DNA of 64,000 bases, from positions 28,883 to 92,882 of the forward strand of contig JAVBRA010000003.1 of NCBI GenBank assembly GCA_031548435.1, given 5' to 3'. This document shows, piece by piece, positions 31,656-40,306 of the stretch. Within the stretch, counting starts at the first letter, position 1. Every line of letters begins with the position of its first letter. The DNA comes from JAVBRA01 sp031548435. GTDB lineage: Bacteria > Bacteroidota > Bacteroidia > Bacteroidales > Rikenellaceae. Under the pieces are notes generated by a model. The model had not been told where the DNA came from. It saw nothing but the letters and a program-made list of their open reading frames with translations, and ran no database searches. The translations under genes and the position numbers were made by a program.

Positions 31656-32909
31656 ATGACAAAAGAATTTAAAGACAAGAAGGCGTTCCACTCCGGCCAC
31701 GGGCACGGAAACGGCGAGCGCCGCACCTTCCCCCGTCGGGACGACTCGGGAAGAGGAGAGCGTTCGTCCGACAACTTTCACAAAGACAAGCGCGAACGTC
31801 CGGACAACTTCAACCGCGATAACCGCGAACGCACCGGCTCCCCCGAAAGGGAAAGGCGCGAGCGTCCGGATAATTTCAACCGCGACGACAAACCGTACGC
31901 CCCGAAAAGGAGTTTCTCCGGAGGGAAACCGGGCGAGCGCCGGTCGTCGTACAACCCCAATTTCAACAAAGACCGCAAGCAGGACGGCAAACCGCCCCGC
32001 CCGTACGGGAACAAGGGTGGCTCGTTCAAACCCGGCGGACACAAGCCACACAACAACGACGAAGAGTTCCGCTCGGCTCCGCGCGAGGACGGCAGCGTGA
32101 CCTACCGCCCCAAAACCTATCTGGGGCGCAAGCGCAAGCCCGACGGGCAACCCAAACGAAAAGTATACCCCTCCTTCAAGCCCGAAGCCATGACCGAGGC
32201 CATGCGGCTGAACCGTTACATCTCGATCTCGGGCATCTGTTCGCGCCGCGAGGCCGACACCTACATCCAGGCCGGCCTAGTGACCGTCAACGGGCAGGTG
32301 GTGACCGAACTGGGCGTAAAGGTCAACCCCACCGACGAAGTGCGCTTCAACGGCGAGGTGATCCAGGGCGAGCGCAAGATCTACATCCTGATGAACAAGC
32401 CCAAGGGGTTTGTGACCACGGTCGAAGACCCGAACGTGGACAAGAAAGTGATGGATATTATCAAGGGGGCCTGCCGCGAGCGGGTCTATCCCGTGGGACG
32501 GCTGGACAAGAACACGGTGGGGGTGCTGCTGATCACCAACGACGGCGACCTGACCAAAAAACTGACCCATCCCTCGTACGAGAAAAAGAAAATCTACCAG
32601 GTGACGCTCGACAAAAACCTGACGCTGGAAGACATGGAACAAATTGCCGGCGGCATCGAGCTCGAAGACGGCGCGATCCATGCCGACCAGATCAGCTATG
32701 TGGGCGACAACAAGAAAGAGATCGGCATCGAGATCCACTCGGGCCGCAACCGCATTGTGCGCCGTATTTTCGAAGCGCTCGGCTACAAGGTCAACAAGCT
32801 CGACCGTGTCTATTTCGCCGGCCTGACCAAGAAAAAACTCAAGCGGGGCGGATGGCGGTTCCTCACACCGCAGGAGGTGGCCATGCTCAAATCGGGGCTG
32901 TACGAATAA
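31656..32909 (+). CDS. rluB: rRNA pseudouridine synthase (RluB/RsuA family) with long charged N-terminal extension
   Basis: Modifies a uridine in rRNA. The enzyme proper starts at about residue 183 with an S4 RNA-binding domain (MRLNRYISISGICSRREADTY), followed by the catalytic domain with GRLD (281-284, catalytic Asp284), LLITNDGDLTKKLTHP and GRNRIVRRIFEALGY. The first 180 residues are a low-complexity tail rich in Arg, Lys, Asp, Asn and Gly, with repeats of the type RERPDNFNRD and KPxRPYGNKGG. The total of 417 residues is long for the family (about 240-290). Extensions of this kind occur in Bacteroidetes and probably bind RNA. Confidence 0.93.
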   Translation: MTKEFKDKKAFHSGHGHGNGERRTFPRRDDSGRGERSSDNFHKDKRERPDNFNRDNRERTGSPERERRERPDNFNRDDKPYAPKRSFSGGKPGERRSSYNPNFNKDRKQDGKPPRPYGNKGGSFKPGGHKPHNNDEEFRSAPREDGSVTYRPKTYLGRKRKPDGQPKRKVYPSFKPEAMTEAMRLNRYISISGICSRREADTYIQAGLVTVNGQVVTELGVKVNPTDEVRFNGEVIQGERKIYILMNKPKGFVTTVEDPNVDKKVMDIIKGACRERVYPVGRLDKNTVGVLLITNDGDLTKKLTHPSYEKKKIYQVTLDKNLTLEDMEQIAGGIELEDGAIHADQISYVGDNKKEIGIEIHSGRNRIVRRIFEALGYKVNKLDRVYFAGLTKKKLKRGGWRFLTPQEVAMLKSGLYE

Positions 32910-33026
32910 GGTTTGTAATCGGATTTGACAGCCCTGGCGCACGAAAGAACGGTTTCTATGGGCCCGGCCGGACGATCAACCTTGGGTTGCATGCCATTCC
33001 GCTTTGCACGGGAGAACGTTTCCGGA

Positions 33027-33196
33027 CGCACCCGCGGGGTGTTTTGAGCAACGACCTTTTTCGTTCATGAGCATTCCCGAGAGACAATGAGGCTCTCATA
33101 ACAAAAGAGCCTGTGGTTCCCGCAGCCGTTGGGGTTACTTTCCGGGCAATGGCCAAAAGAAATAACGTGTCGGGATACCGGCGGCAGGCGGAAATC
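33027..33196 (+). repeat. Degenerate dispersed intergenic repeat, copy B
   Basis: Lies in the 491-bp gap between rluB and fba and aligns with 3745-3898. Shared landmarks, in order: CACCCGCGGGGTGTTTTGAG, CAACGACCTTTTTCGTT, ATAACAAAAGAGCCTGTGG, CCCGCAGCC, GGGCAATGGCCAAAA and CGGCAGGCG. The identity is obvious by eye, though gaps are needed. The remainder of the gap holds the fba promoter and nothing else recognised. Confidence 0.7.
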
Positions 33197-33275
33197 CCGG
33201 ACTCGATCCGGGACGACACGGCCGGAGGCAGGAATAAAAGTCCATTCGGTTTTAGGGCGGTTTTATAAAAAATAG

Positions 33276-33283
33276 TAACTTTG
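33276..33283 (+). promoter_or_regulatory. -7 box of fba
   Basis: TAACTTTG, with a leader of about 110 nt before the fba ATG. No clear TTG at -33. Confidence 0.45.
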
Positions 33284-33400
33284 CCGTTCCAGCCCCGCGG
33301 GCCCGTCTGAAGCAAAAGCGCCGGCCCGCATTCATCACACCGGAGTGCCCCGGGGCATTCCGGACAACAAGAGTTCAATCTAACCTAAAAAACGAAAAAT

Positions 33401-34393
33401 ATGGTTTCCTACAAAGAACTGGGCCTTGTCAACTCGAAGGAGTTGTTCAAAAAGGCATTCGAAGGCAAATACGCCATTCCGGCGTTCAACTTCAACAACA
33501 TGGAGCAGTTGCAGGCCATCGTCTCGGCTTGCGTCGAGACCGGTTCGCCGGTGATTTTGCAGGTGTCGAGCGGGGCGCGCAAGTATGCCAACCAGACCCT
33601 GTTGCGCTACATGGCGCAGGGCGCCGTCGAATATGCCAAAGAGCTGGGCAAGAACATTCCGATCGTGCTGCACCTGGATCACGGCGACTCGTTCGAGTTG
33701 TGCAAGTCGTGCATCGACTTCGGGTTCTCGTCGGTGATGATCGACGGATCGCACCTGTCGTATGAGGAAAACGTGGCCCTGACCCGCAAAGTGGTCGAAT
33801 ACGCCCACCAGCACGACGTGACCGTCGAAGGCGAACTGGGCGTTCTGGCCGGTGTGGAAGACGAGGTTTCGGCCGAACACCACACCTACACCGAACCCGA
33901 CCAGGTGGAAGATTTCGTGAAAAAGACCGGCGTGGATTCGCTGGCCATTTCGATCGGCACCTCGCACGGGGCCAACAAATTCAAACCCGACCAGTGCACC
34001 CGCAATGCCGAGGGCATTCTGGTTCCGCCGCCGTTGCGCTTCGACATCCTGGAAGAGATCGAAAAACGCATTCCCGGTTTCCCCATCGTGCTGCACGGCG
34101 CATCGTCGGTGCCGCAGGACAAGGTGGCCACCATCAATAAATACGGCGGCGCGTTGAAAGACGCCATCGGCATTCCCGAAGAGCAGCTCCGCAAGGCAGC
34201 TTCGTCGGCCGTGTGCAAGATCAACATCGACAGCGACGGACGCCTGGCCATGACCGCGGCCATCCGCGAAGTGTTCGCCACCAAGCCCGCCGAGTTCGAC
34301 CCGCGCAAGTACTTGGGCCCGGCACGCGACTCGCTCAAGGAACTGTATATGCACAAAGTGAACGACGTTCTCGGTTCGGCCGGCAAAGCCTAA
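33401..34393 (+). CDS. fba: Class II fructose-bisphosphate aldolase
   Basis: Zinc-dependent glycolytic enzyme splitting fructose 1,6-bisphosphate to dihydroxyacetone phosphate and glyceraldehyde 3-phosphate. The 330-residue protein shows AIPAFNFNNMEQLQAI at the start, HLDHGDS with Asp93 and the zinc ligand His94, EGELGVLAG, SIGTSHGANKF with a further zinc His, and VLHGASSVP. GKYAIPAFN is typical of the family. It is monocistronic: its own promoter lies in the long upstream gap and a strong terminator follows. The assignment is firm. Confidence 0.96.
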   Translation: MVSYKELGLVNSKELFKKAFEGKYAIPAFNFNNMEQLQAIVSACVETGSPVILQVSSGARKYANQTLLRYMAQGAVEYAKELGKNIPIVLHLDHGDSFELCKSCIDFGFSSVMIDGSHLSYEENVALTRKVVEYAHQHDVTVEGELGVLAGVEDEVSAEHHTYTEPDQVEDFVKKTGVDSLAISIGTSHGANKFKPDQCTRNAEGILVPPPLRFDILEEIEKRIPGFPIVLHGASSVPQDKVATINKYGGALKDAIGIPEEQLRKAASSAVCKINIDSDGRLAMTAAIREVFATKPAEFDPRKYLGPARDSLKELYMHKVNDVLGSAGKA

Positions 34394-34407
34394 CCGACCT
34401 GATACGG

Positions 34408-34443
34408 GAGGCCCGCGGAAGAACTTCCGCGGGCCTCTTTTTT
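34408..34443 (+). terminator. Terminator after fba
   Basis: GAGGCCCGCGGAAG and CTTCCGCGGGCCTC pair around AA and are followed by TTTTTTCC, 14 nt past the stop. Confidence 0.9.
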
Positions 34444-34608
34444 CCTGCCCGCCGGAATAACCGGACTCTTTCTGTGCAGGGGCCCCATTTCATCCGCGGC
34501 ATTCGCAGGCGAACTGCAAACGGGCCCGCGGCCCCGCTTCCGGTTCCGGAAGCAGATAAAGATTCCACAAAGAGGGAGGTATTGCGGAAATGCAAATAAT
34601 AAAATCCA

Positions 34609-34616
34609 TATCTTTG
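34609..34616 (+). promoter_or_regulatory. -7 box of the NigD-like lipoprotein gene
   Basis: TATCTTTG, 30 nt before the ATG at 34647. It lies inside a longer in-frame extension and so rules out the earlier ATG at 34590. Confidence 0.5.
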
Positions 34617-34646
34617 CGTTTAAATTTTAAATCAACATTCCTGTTT

Positions 34647-35423
34647 ATGAATAAATTATTCCGACTCCCGTTGCTTGCGATCGGCCTGACGGCGGGCCTC
34701 TCTTCCTGCGTTAAAGACAGCCCCAACGAAAAACAGCTGTGGCAAACCAACACCCGGATGGAAGCGACCGACAACCTCTACAACTATTACCGCACCGACG
34801 GCGGCGAGTTGCTGCGGGGCGTGAAGGCGAGCATGGAAAACGGTTCGTTCCTCAACGTGGGCGAGCGGGTAATCATCCGGTTCTACGAGTCGAAAAAACT
34901 GACGGGAGCGACCTACGACTACGACGTCGACGTGAAAGAGCTCTACCTGGTCAACACCACCCTGCTCAAAGACGATGGGAGCAAGCCGTTCGAAGAAAGC
35001 GACACCGTTGTGGGGATCTTCAGCGCAGCCACCATAAACCATTACCTCGACCTGGGGGTATCGATCAACCAGGGAAAAAACATCATGCACTCGTTCGAAC
35101 TGGTGAAGGCCCCGGATTTCGGAGAGAAATTGGACACGGCCGTCCTGGAGGTACACTACGACAAGCACAACGACCCCGGCAATGAAGACGGGAATGCGTC
35201 GCAGGGTTTCTTCTCGTTCGACCTGTCGTCCCTCAAAACCGACCCGGCCCTCAACTTCTCGCCGGGCAGCAACCAGCACGGAGTGATACTCATGGTCAAA
35301 TGCGTGCTCCCGAAGAAGAAGAATTACTGTTTCTTCATCCGCTACAACTGGGAGAACCCTTACGAAGCGAAATCCGTGGAGGATGAATATTACGACAAGA
35401 CCGACGAAGACGACGAAGAATAG
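34647..35423 (+). CDS. Lipoprotein, probably NigD-like
   Basis: A 258-residue lipoprotein: signal LAIGLTAGLSSC with Cys21 as lipid anchor. The mature part is beta-rich, with NVGERVIIRFYESKKLTGATYDYDVDVKELYLVNT in the place where NigD-like proteins have their GxRV.V.YT...I.V..I..I pattern, so I call it NigD-like with moderate confidence. The C-terminus is strongly acidic (YYDKTDEDDEE). The function of NigD-like proteins is unsettled. It is a single gene with its own promoter and terminator. Confidence 0.55.
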   Translation: MNKLFRLPLLAIGLTAGLSSCVKDSPNEKQLWQTNTRMEATDNLYNYYRTDGGELLRGVKASMENGSFLNVGERVIIRFYESKKLTGATYDYDVDVKELYLVNTTLLKDDGSKPFEESDTVVGIFSAATINHYLDLGVSINQGKNIMHSFELVKAPDFGEKLDTAVLEVHYDKHNDPGNEDGNASQGFFSFDLSSLKTDPALNFSPGSNQHGVILMVKCVLPKKKNYCFFIRYNWENPYEAKSVEDEYYDKTDEDDEE

Positions 35424-35442
35424 CTGCGCGTCGCATCATCAT

Positions 35443-35481
35443 ACAAAAGCCGGACAAGAGCGAATCTTGTCCGGCTTTTTT
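35443..35481 (+). terminator. Terminator after the NigD-like gene
   Basis: AAAAGCCGGACAAGA and TCTTGTCCGGCTTTT pair perfectly around GCGAA, followed by TT. Given the convergent response regulator gene at 35513, it probably works in both directions. Confidence 0.88.
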
Positions 35482-35512
35482 GCAGTTCGGGCCGACCGGC
35501 CGCAAAGCGCAT

Positions 35513-36169
35513 CTATATATTCACCAGCTTGTTTTTGATGGCATAGACCACCAGGTTGGCCGTGTTTTTGCAGCCGGTTTTGAACAGGATGTTGGCGCGG
35601 TGCTTGTCCACCGTGCGCTTGGAAATGAACAGCACGTCGGCGATCTCCTGGTTCGAGTAGCCTTTGCAGATGTGGAGCAGAATCTCAAGCTCGCGGCCCG
35701 AAAGGGCCTGATCGCCCCCCTCGTCGGCGCCGTCGCCCGAGGACTTGAGGTTGCTCACCAGATTGAACAGCAGCTCCTGCGAAAAGTACGACCCTCCCTC
35801 CATGACGACGGCGATGGCGTTGCGCACCTCGGCAATGTCGGAGTTTTTGAGCAGGAATCCCTTCACCCCGAGCGACACCATTTTAAAGTAGTAATCTTCC
35901 TCGCCATACATCGACAGGGTGATGATGCGCAGATCGGGGTAGAGCCGCAGGGCTTTCTCTGCCGCCTCGATGCCGCCCATATCGGGCATTTCGATGTCGA
36001 GCAACACCACATCGGGCTGGTCTGTCTGGAGGTATTTCAGAAACTCCACCCCAGTGCTGCACTCCCCGGCGACAACAAATCCGTCGGAATCGATCAGGAG
36101 CATCTTCAGCCCGTTGCGGAACAGGGTGTGGTCGTCGACCAGCAATATTTTATAGGGAGAAGCGATCAT
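35513..36169 (-). CDS. NarL/LuxR-type response regulator
   Basis: A 218-residue DNA-binding regulator. The receiver domain has VDDH (acidic pocket, 11-14), the phosphoacceptor Asp58 in VVLLDIEMPDMGG and the conserved Lys108 in GFLLKNS. The C-terminal LuxR-type helix-turn-helix is ALSGRELEILLHICKGYSNQ and EIADVLFISKRTVDKHRANI. Its ATG overlaps the kinase stop by 4 bp (ATGA), so the pair is translated together. Targets are unknown; the MFS gene divergent from the kinase is an obvious candidate. Confidence 0.95.
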   Translation of the reverse strand: MIASPYKILLVDDHTLFRNGLKMLLIDSDGFVVAGECSTGVEFLKYLQTDQPDVVLLDIEMPDMGGIEAAEKALRLYPDLRIITLSMYGEEDYYFKMVSLGVKGFLLKNSDIAEVRNAIAVVMEGGSYFSQELLFNLVSNLKSSGDGADEGGDQALSGRELEILLHICKGYSNQEIADVLFISKRTVDKHRANILFKTGCKNTANLVVYAIKNKLVNI

Positions 36170-37158
36170 AGGTCGGAAGTGTTGACGTTGATTTTTACAA
36201 AGGTACCCTTTTCGGGGACACTGTCGATCACCACCCCTCCTTTTATCGACTCGATGCGTGAAAGAATATTGCCCAATCCCATGCCTTTGGTCTTTTGCAA
36301 CACCTGATCGACATCGAACCCGATGCCGTTGTCCTCGAAATCGACGCACACCAGGCCGTCCTGCATCGAGATGTCGATGTTGATCCGGGTGGCCTGCGAA
36401 TGTTTGAGCGAATTGTTGATCAGCTCGGACAACACCCGGTACAGGATCACCTCCACGTCGGTGTTGAAGCGGCGCTCGCCCAGATTGGATGTGAAGCCGA
36501 AGGTGACCCCCGGCAGCGAGATCTTGTTGATAAAGTTGTTCACCGCGCGCACCAGCCCGAAGTTGGCCAACACATGGGGGCTGAGGTTGTTCGAGATCTC
36601 TTTGAGCGTGCGGATGGCCTCGTCTGCCACAAAGCTGATGTTCGAAATGATGGCCCCGGTTTTGTCGTCTTTCTCCATTCCGGCCAACGCCGACACCGAC
36701 ATTTTCACCGACGAAAGCAGCGGCCCCAACCCGTCGTGGATCTCTTTCGAGAAGCGCAACCGCTCTTTCTCCTCGGTATTGAGGATGGTGTTGAGGATGC
36801 GCCGGTCGGTCAGGCGGCGTTGCGACTCGACGAACTTGATGTAATCCAGCACCTTGCGGATAAGCATCACCCCGGCGGCAAAGCAAAGCGAAGTGGCCAC
36901 CCCGATCCATGCCACCGCTTCGGCCGACAGATTGAACTGGATGCGATCCGAAAACTGGGTGTACTCGGCCACGCGCATGAACGTCATCAGGGTCAGGGCG
37001 ATGGTGATCAACACCCACGACGAATTGAACTTCGTTTCCTTGGTAAACCGCATGGCCATCAGCGCAGCCGAAAGTTGCAGGATGATCGATGCGATAATCA
37101 GGATCTTGAGTACCATAGGCTCCGTTATTTGTGTGATAAAGGTATAAAAATCCGGCAT
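36166..37158 (-). CDS. Sensor histidine kinase (HisKA_3 / NarX-type)
   Basis: A 330-residue membrane kinase. Three N-terminal hydrophobic segments (about 15-36, 48-62, 83-102) leave almost no periplasmic part, so it probably senses a membrane or cytoplasmic cue. A dimerisation helix carries the phosphoacceptor His141 in RFSKEIHDGLGPLLSSVKM, typical of HisKA_3. The ATPase domain has the N box (VLSELINNSLKHSQA), DNGIGFD and GMGLGNILSRIESIKG. It is first in the two-gene operon with the response regulator. No promoter box was found. Confidence 0.94.
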   Translation of the reverse strand: MPDFYTFITQITEPMVLKILIIASIILQLSAALMAMRFTKETKFNSSWVLITIALTLMTFMRVAEYTQFSDRIQFNLSAEAVAWIGVATSLCFAAGVMLIRKVLDYIKFVESQRRLTDRRILNTILNTEEKERLRFSKEIHDGLGPLLSSVKMSVSALAGMEKDDKTGAIISNISFVADEAIRTLKEISNNLSPHVLANFGLVRAVNNFINKISLPGVTFGFTSNLGERRFNTDVEVILYRVLSELINNSLKHSQATRINIDISMQDGLVCVDFEDNGIGFDVDQVLQKTKGMGLGNILSRIESIKGGVVIDSVPEKGTFVKINVNTSDL

Positions 37159-37277
37159 GATACCCGCGCATATCGTAAAAAACGCATGGGGCTCAATACG
37201 CGGCAGATCCCCCGTCCTTTTGTTCCCGCCGTCTTTGCAAAGTCGATCGATCCGTGCACCGGGAGGCGCTTTTTTCG

Positions 37278-37285
37278 TACCTTTG
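37278..37285 (+). promoter_or_regulatory. -7 box of the MFS exporter gene, unusually close to the ATG
   Basis: TACCTTTG ends only 7 nt before the ATG at 37293, which predicts an mRNA with almost no leader. Confidence 0.45.
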
Positions 37286-37292
37286 TACCGTC

Positions 37293-38657
37293 ATGGAAAA
37301 ACGGAAGAAACTGTTCTGGCTGTTCAATCTTCCCGATTTGCGGGAGTTGGTGCCCCACAACTTCGAGGGGTTCCTGTCGATCTTCTCGTCCCTGCGCACG
37401 CGCAATTTCATGCTCTACTTCATCGGGCAGTGCATTTCGCTGTGCGGGTCGTGGATCCAGTATGTGGCCATGGGATGGCTGGTCTACCGCCTCACCGGGT
37501 CGATCATGCTGCTGGCCACCCTGACGTTCGTCAACCAGATCCCCAATCTGGTGATCACGCCCTTTGCCGGGGTGCTCTCCGACCGGTTCAACAAATACCG
37601 TATCATTGTTCTGATGCAGGCACTGTTGATGTGCCAGGCGGGCGTCCTTTCGTTCCTTGTATTGACCGATCTGATTCAGGTGTGGCACATCATGGCCCTG
37701 GCCCTGTTCAGCGGCACCGTCGGCGCCATCGAGGCTCCGGCGCGCCAGTCGTTCTATTCGAAACTGGTGCCCCCGCGCGACATGACCAACGCCATCGCCC
37801 TCAACTCGGTGACCATCAACGGGTCGCGCTTCATTGGCCCCACCATCGGCGGGCTGCTCATCAGCGCCGTCGGCGAGGGCTATTGTTTCCTGATCAACGC
37901 CATCAGCTACATCGCCGTTCTGACCGCGCTGGGCATGATGCGGCTCGCGCCGTTCGTGCCGCAAAGAAAAAAGTTCGACATCGCCGGCGAGTTGCGCGCC
38001 GGATTTTCGTATGTGACTGACTTTCTGCCGCTTAAAACAGTGATTCTGTTCGTGGCCACAGTCAGCTTTTTCGCATTGCCTTTTATGGCCATCATTCCGG
38101 CGCTGGTGAAAGACGTGCTGGGAGGCAGCAGCACGCTGTTGGGATACGTCAATTCGTCGATCGGCATCGGGGCCGTGACGGCCGCGTTATATCTGGCCTC
38201 GCGCAAACATGTGCTGGGACTGGGCAAAGTGGTGACCCTCACAGCCGTGATGATGGGTGCCTCCATGATCCTGCTTTCGTTCACCCGCAACCCCTGGCTG
38301 GCCTGCCTGGCCGTCGTTCCGATGGGGTTTGCGCTCATCGGTTCGATGGCCGCCTCCAACACGCTGTTGCAGAGCATGGTCGAAGACAACATGCGCGGCC
38401 GCGTGATGAGCTATTTCACTATGGCTTACGCCGGAATGGCCCCGGTCGGAGGGTTGCTCTACGGTTGGGTGGCCCAAATGACCTCCCTGCCGCTGACCAT
38501 TTTCTGTTCGGGGGTCATCTGCCTCGGAGCCGCCGCCGTCTATGAATTCTACCGTCCCAGGGTGCGTGCCGCCGCCCACGACCGCTACGTCGCCAACGGC
38601 AAGGTCAACCCCGAAATCGCCTCCGGCCTGGGCGAAGGCTTCCGCAATCCATTCTGA
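37293..38657 (+). CDS. MFS transporter (EntS-like exporter family)
   Basis: Inner-membrane proton-driven transporter, 454 residues with about twelve hydrophobic segments. It belongs to the MFS_3/EntS group: SLRTRNFMLYFIGQCISLCG, SWIQYVAMGWLVYRLTGS, LVITPFAGVLSDRFNKYR (motif A), APARQSFYSKLVPPRDMTNA and a central EDNMRGRVMSYFTMAYAGMA. Relatives export siderophores or drugs; no siderophore genes are here, so the cargo is unknown. The start is placed at 37293 because a -7 box lies just upstream. It is divergent from the two-component operon and terminates in a hairpin shared with the convergent gene. Confidence 0.9.
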   Translation: MEKRKKLFWLFNLPDLRELVPHNFEGFLSIFSSLRTRNFMLYFIGQCISLCGSWIQYVAMGWLVYRLTGSIMLLATLTFVNQIPNLVITPFAGVLSDRFNKYRIIVLMQALLMCQAGVLSFLVLTDLIQVWHIMALALFSGTVGAIEAPARQSFYSKLVPPRDMTNAIALNSVTINGSRFIGPTIGGLLISAVGEGYCFLINAISYIAVLTALGMMRLAPFVPQRKKFDIAGELRAGFSYVTDFLPLKTVILFVATVSFFALPFMAIIPALVKDVLGGSSTLLGYVNSSIGIGAVTAALYLASRKHVLGLGKVVTLTAVMMGASMILLSFTRNPWLACLAVVPMGFALIGSMAASNTLLQSMVEDNMRGRVMSYFTMAYAGMAPVGGLLYGWVAQMTSLPLTIFCSGVICLGAAAVYEFYRPRVRAAAHDRYVANGKVNPEIASGLGEGFRNPF

Positions 38658-38695
38658 TACACCACCTCTTTTTAAAGGAGGCAATATCGCGAATA

Positions 38696-38732
38696 AGAAA
38701 AAAAGGAAGCATTGGCAGCTTCCTTCTTATAT
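38696..38732. terminator. Bidirectional terminator between MFS and thioredoxin-like genes
   Basis: GGAAGC and GCTTCC flank ATTGGCA, with an A-run on the left and TTCTT on the right, in the 93-bp gap between convergent genes. Confidence 0.6.
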
Positions 38733-38750
38733 ATTACAGATGTCGATGCG

Positions 38751-39977
38751 TCATTTCCCGAATTCTTTTTCGATCATCTTTCTCATATCGTAGAACACCG
38801 AATGGAATCCCCGTCCGATCATTTTCCCCTCGGGCGAAATGGATACGAAGTAAGGCAAGCCTCCCATGCAGAACGTTGCCTCGATCGCCTCGTTGCTCTC
38901 ACTCTTGTTCTCTGCATCGGGCCAGGGATGGGCGAGCATATTTCCCAGCACGGCATACAGGTCGATATCGTATCCTACGATCGAGCTTCCCGGCCCCATT
39001 AGTTCTTGTATTTCCCGTATATCGGCAGCATATCCGGTAAGGCCCACAATCTTAACGCGATCTTTGTATTTATTGTAAAAATCAATGACTTCCGGATCCA
39101 CTAAAATCGATCCCATGCACGGCCCCCATCGGTAGATCAACACATAAGACCCCTTCAGATCTTTCGAGGAAATTCGGTTGCCGTCCATTGCTACAAGCTC
39201 GAAATCGGGAGCATCGCAGCCGGGCAGCAACTGTGCACGGCGATCCATTTGCCGCTTGAATATTTGGCCGTAATAGGTCTCCCGAGCCCGGAGGTCAAGC
39301 CTCCCCCAAATAGACTGCAACTCTTCCAAAGGGGTGTGTGATGTTTCCCATGTCAACGAGTAGATATAATATTCCGACGAGGGGGAATGTTCCGAAAATT
39401 CTTCCTCAAGTTGAGAGAGGACTTTGTACTCATCAGCATGATCCTCCTTAAAGTTGTCGCATTTCCAAGACAACTTTTCGGCCCGGGCGGTATCTCCCGA
39501 CTCTCTGGCAGCCTCAAACTCCCGCATATAGGCGTTTTGTTTCTTGCCATATTCATTTTCTGCGAGAAGGAAGCGCCGCAAATAAGGATCGTCGTACACT
39601 CCGCCACTGATGATGCTGTAATAAATATCGTCTGCCGTGCCCTCGATCGAGTATTTTCCCTTGGTTATCACGATACTCAGGCCGCTTTTCTCTGAAACGA
39701 CCTCTTCTCCGGAAGCGGGTTTATAGATCATCTGATAGCTCTGGGTGTGCGAAAGCGTCCCCTTATAAAAAAACCTGCCCTGCTCTTCCACCACCACCGT
39801 AAAAGGTTCATTGCCTTCGTTGTACATGTCGCTCCATTCGAAAACGAGCGTATCTCCGGGCATCAGTCCTGCAATGTTGCCCGTAATGGTGAATTTCTCT
39901 GGTCTGTGTGCCGAGGCTGACAGGCAAAGGCTCCCCAACAAGAGGGACAAACCGAGATAACGAAAGAGTGATTTCAT
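38751..39977 (-). CDS. Secreted thioredoxin-fold protein with DUF4369-like N-terminus and incomplete CxxC
   Basis: A 408-residue exported protein (signal about 1-23, ending SASA). The first part (FTITGNIAGLMPGDTLVFEW, YKGTLSHTQSYQMIY) resembles DUF4369, common ahead of TlpA/AhpC-type thioredoxin domains in Bacteroidetes. The C-terminal domain (about 253-405) has PGCDAPDFELVAMDG and VLIYRWGPCMGSI. The usual CxxC is reduced to WGPC (Trp284, Cys287): the attacking first cysteine is missing. Another Cys370 precedes the cis-Pro loop GGLPYFVS. It may act as an isomerase-like or peroxidase-like variant or be inactive. The gene is more AT-rich than its neighbours and stands alone. Confidence 0.75.
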   Translation of the reverse strand: MKSLFRYLGLSLLLGSLCLSASAHRPEKFTITGNIAGLMPGDTLVFEWSDMYNEGNEPFTVVVEEQGRFFYKGTLSHTQSYQMIYKPASGEEVVSEKSGLSIVITKGKYSIEGTADDIYYSIISGGVYDDPYLRRFLLAENEYGKKQNAYMREFEAARESGDTARAEKLSWKCDNFKEDHADEYKVLSQLEEEFSEHSPSSEYYIYSLTWETSHTPLEELQSIWGRLDLRARETYYGQIFKRQMDRRAQLLPGCDAPDFELVAMDGNRISSKDLKGSYVLIYRWGPCMGSILVDPEVIDFYNKYKDRVKIVGLTGYAADIREIQELMGPGSSIVGYDIDLYAVLGNMLAHPWPDAENKSESNEAIEATFCMGGLPYFVSISPEGKMIGRGFHSVFYDMRKMIEKEFGK

Positions 39978-40248
39978 AGCGTAATTTATCTAAGTGGGAC
40001 AATCATAATATTTATGTAAAGGAATAAAAATAATTGAAAAACTCAAAATAATAAGGTAATTCAACGAGGTGAGATACGTTCACTTCTGCCAATATTGCAG
40101 CTTCTCACTGAAGGGCATGGCCGGTCCACACCGCAATGTCGCCGCTAAAGAGACGAATGCAAGACCCGGCTGGACAGAAGAGCTCCCCAGATAAAACGGG
40201 CAGGCCGACGGGCGCGGCTTCGTGCGCAAGAGGGCGACGGGAGGCAAC
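39978..40248. other. Gene-free stretch upstream of the thioredoxin-like gene
   Basis: About 270 bp between the divergent side of the thioredoxin-like gene and the infB terminator. The first 100 bp are AT-rich promoter-like sequence without a clear TAnnTTTG. The rest is GC-rich; I compared it by eye with RNase P RNA, tmRNA and 6S RNA landmarks and saw no match. Confidence 0.4.
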
Positions 40249-40284
40249 AAAAAAACGGGAAGACCAACGTCCTCCCGCTCCTTT
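40249..40284 (-). terminator. Terminator of the rimP-nusA-infB operon
   Basis: On the minus strand AGCGGGAGGAC-GTTG-GTCTTCCCGT followed by TTTTTTT, 23 nt past the infB stop. Confidence 0.9.
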
Positions 40285-40306
40285 TCACAACTATACGCAG
40301 AGGGTG

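Noticed and set aside
40080..40250. Possible structured RNA (RNase P, tmRNA or 6S) before the infB terminator
   Set aside because: Text such as CCGGCTGGACAGAAG looked suggestive, but the conserved RNase P and tmRNA blocks and a tRNA-like end are missing on both strands.
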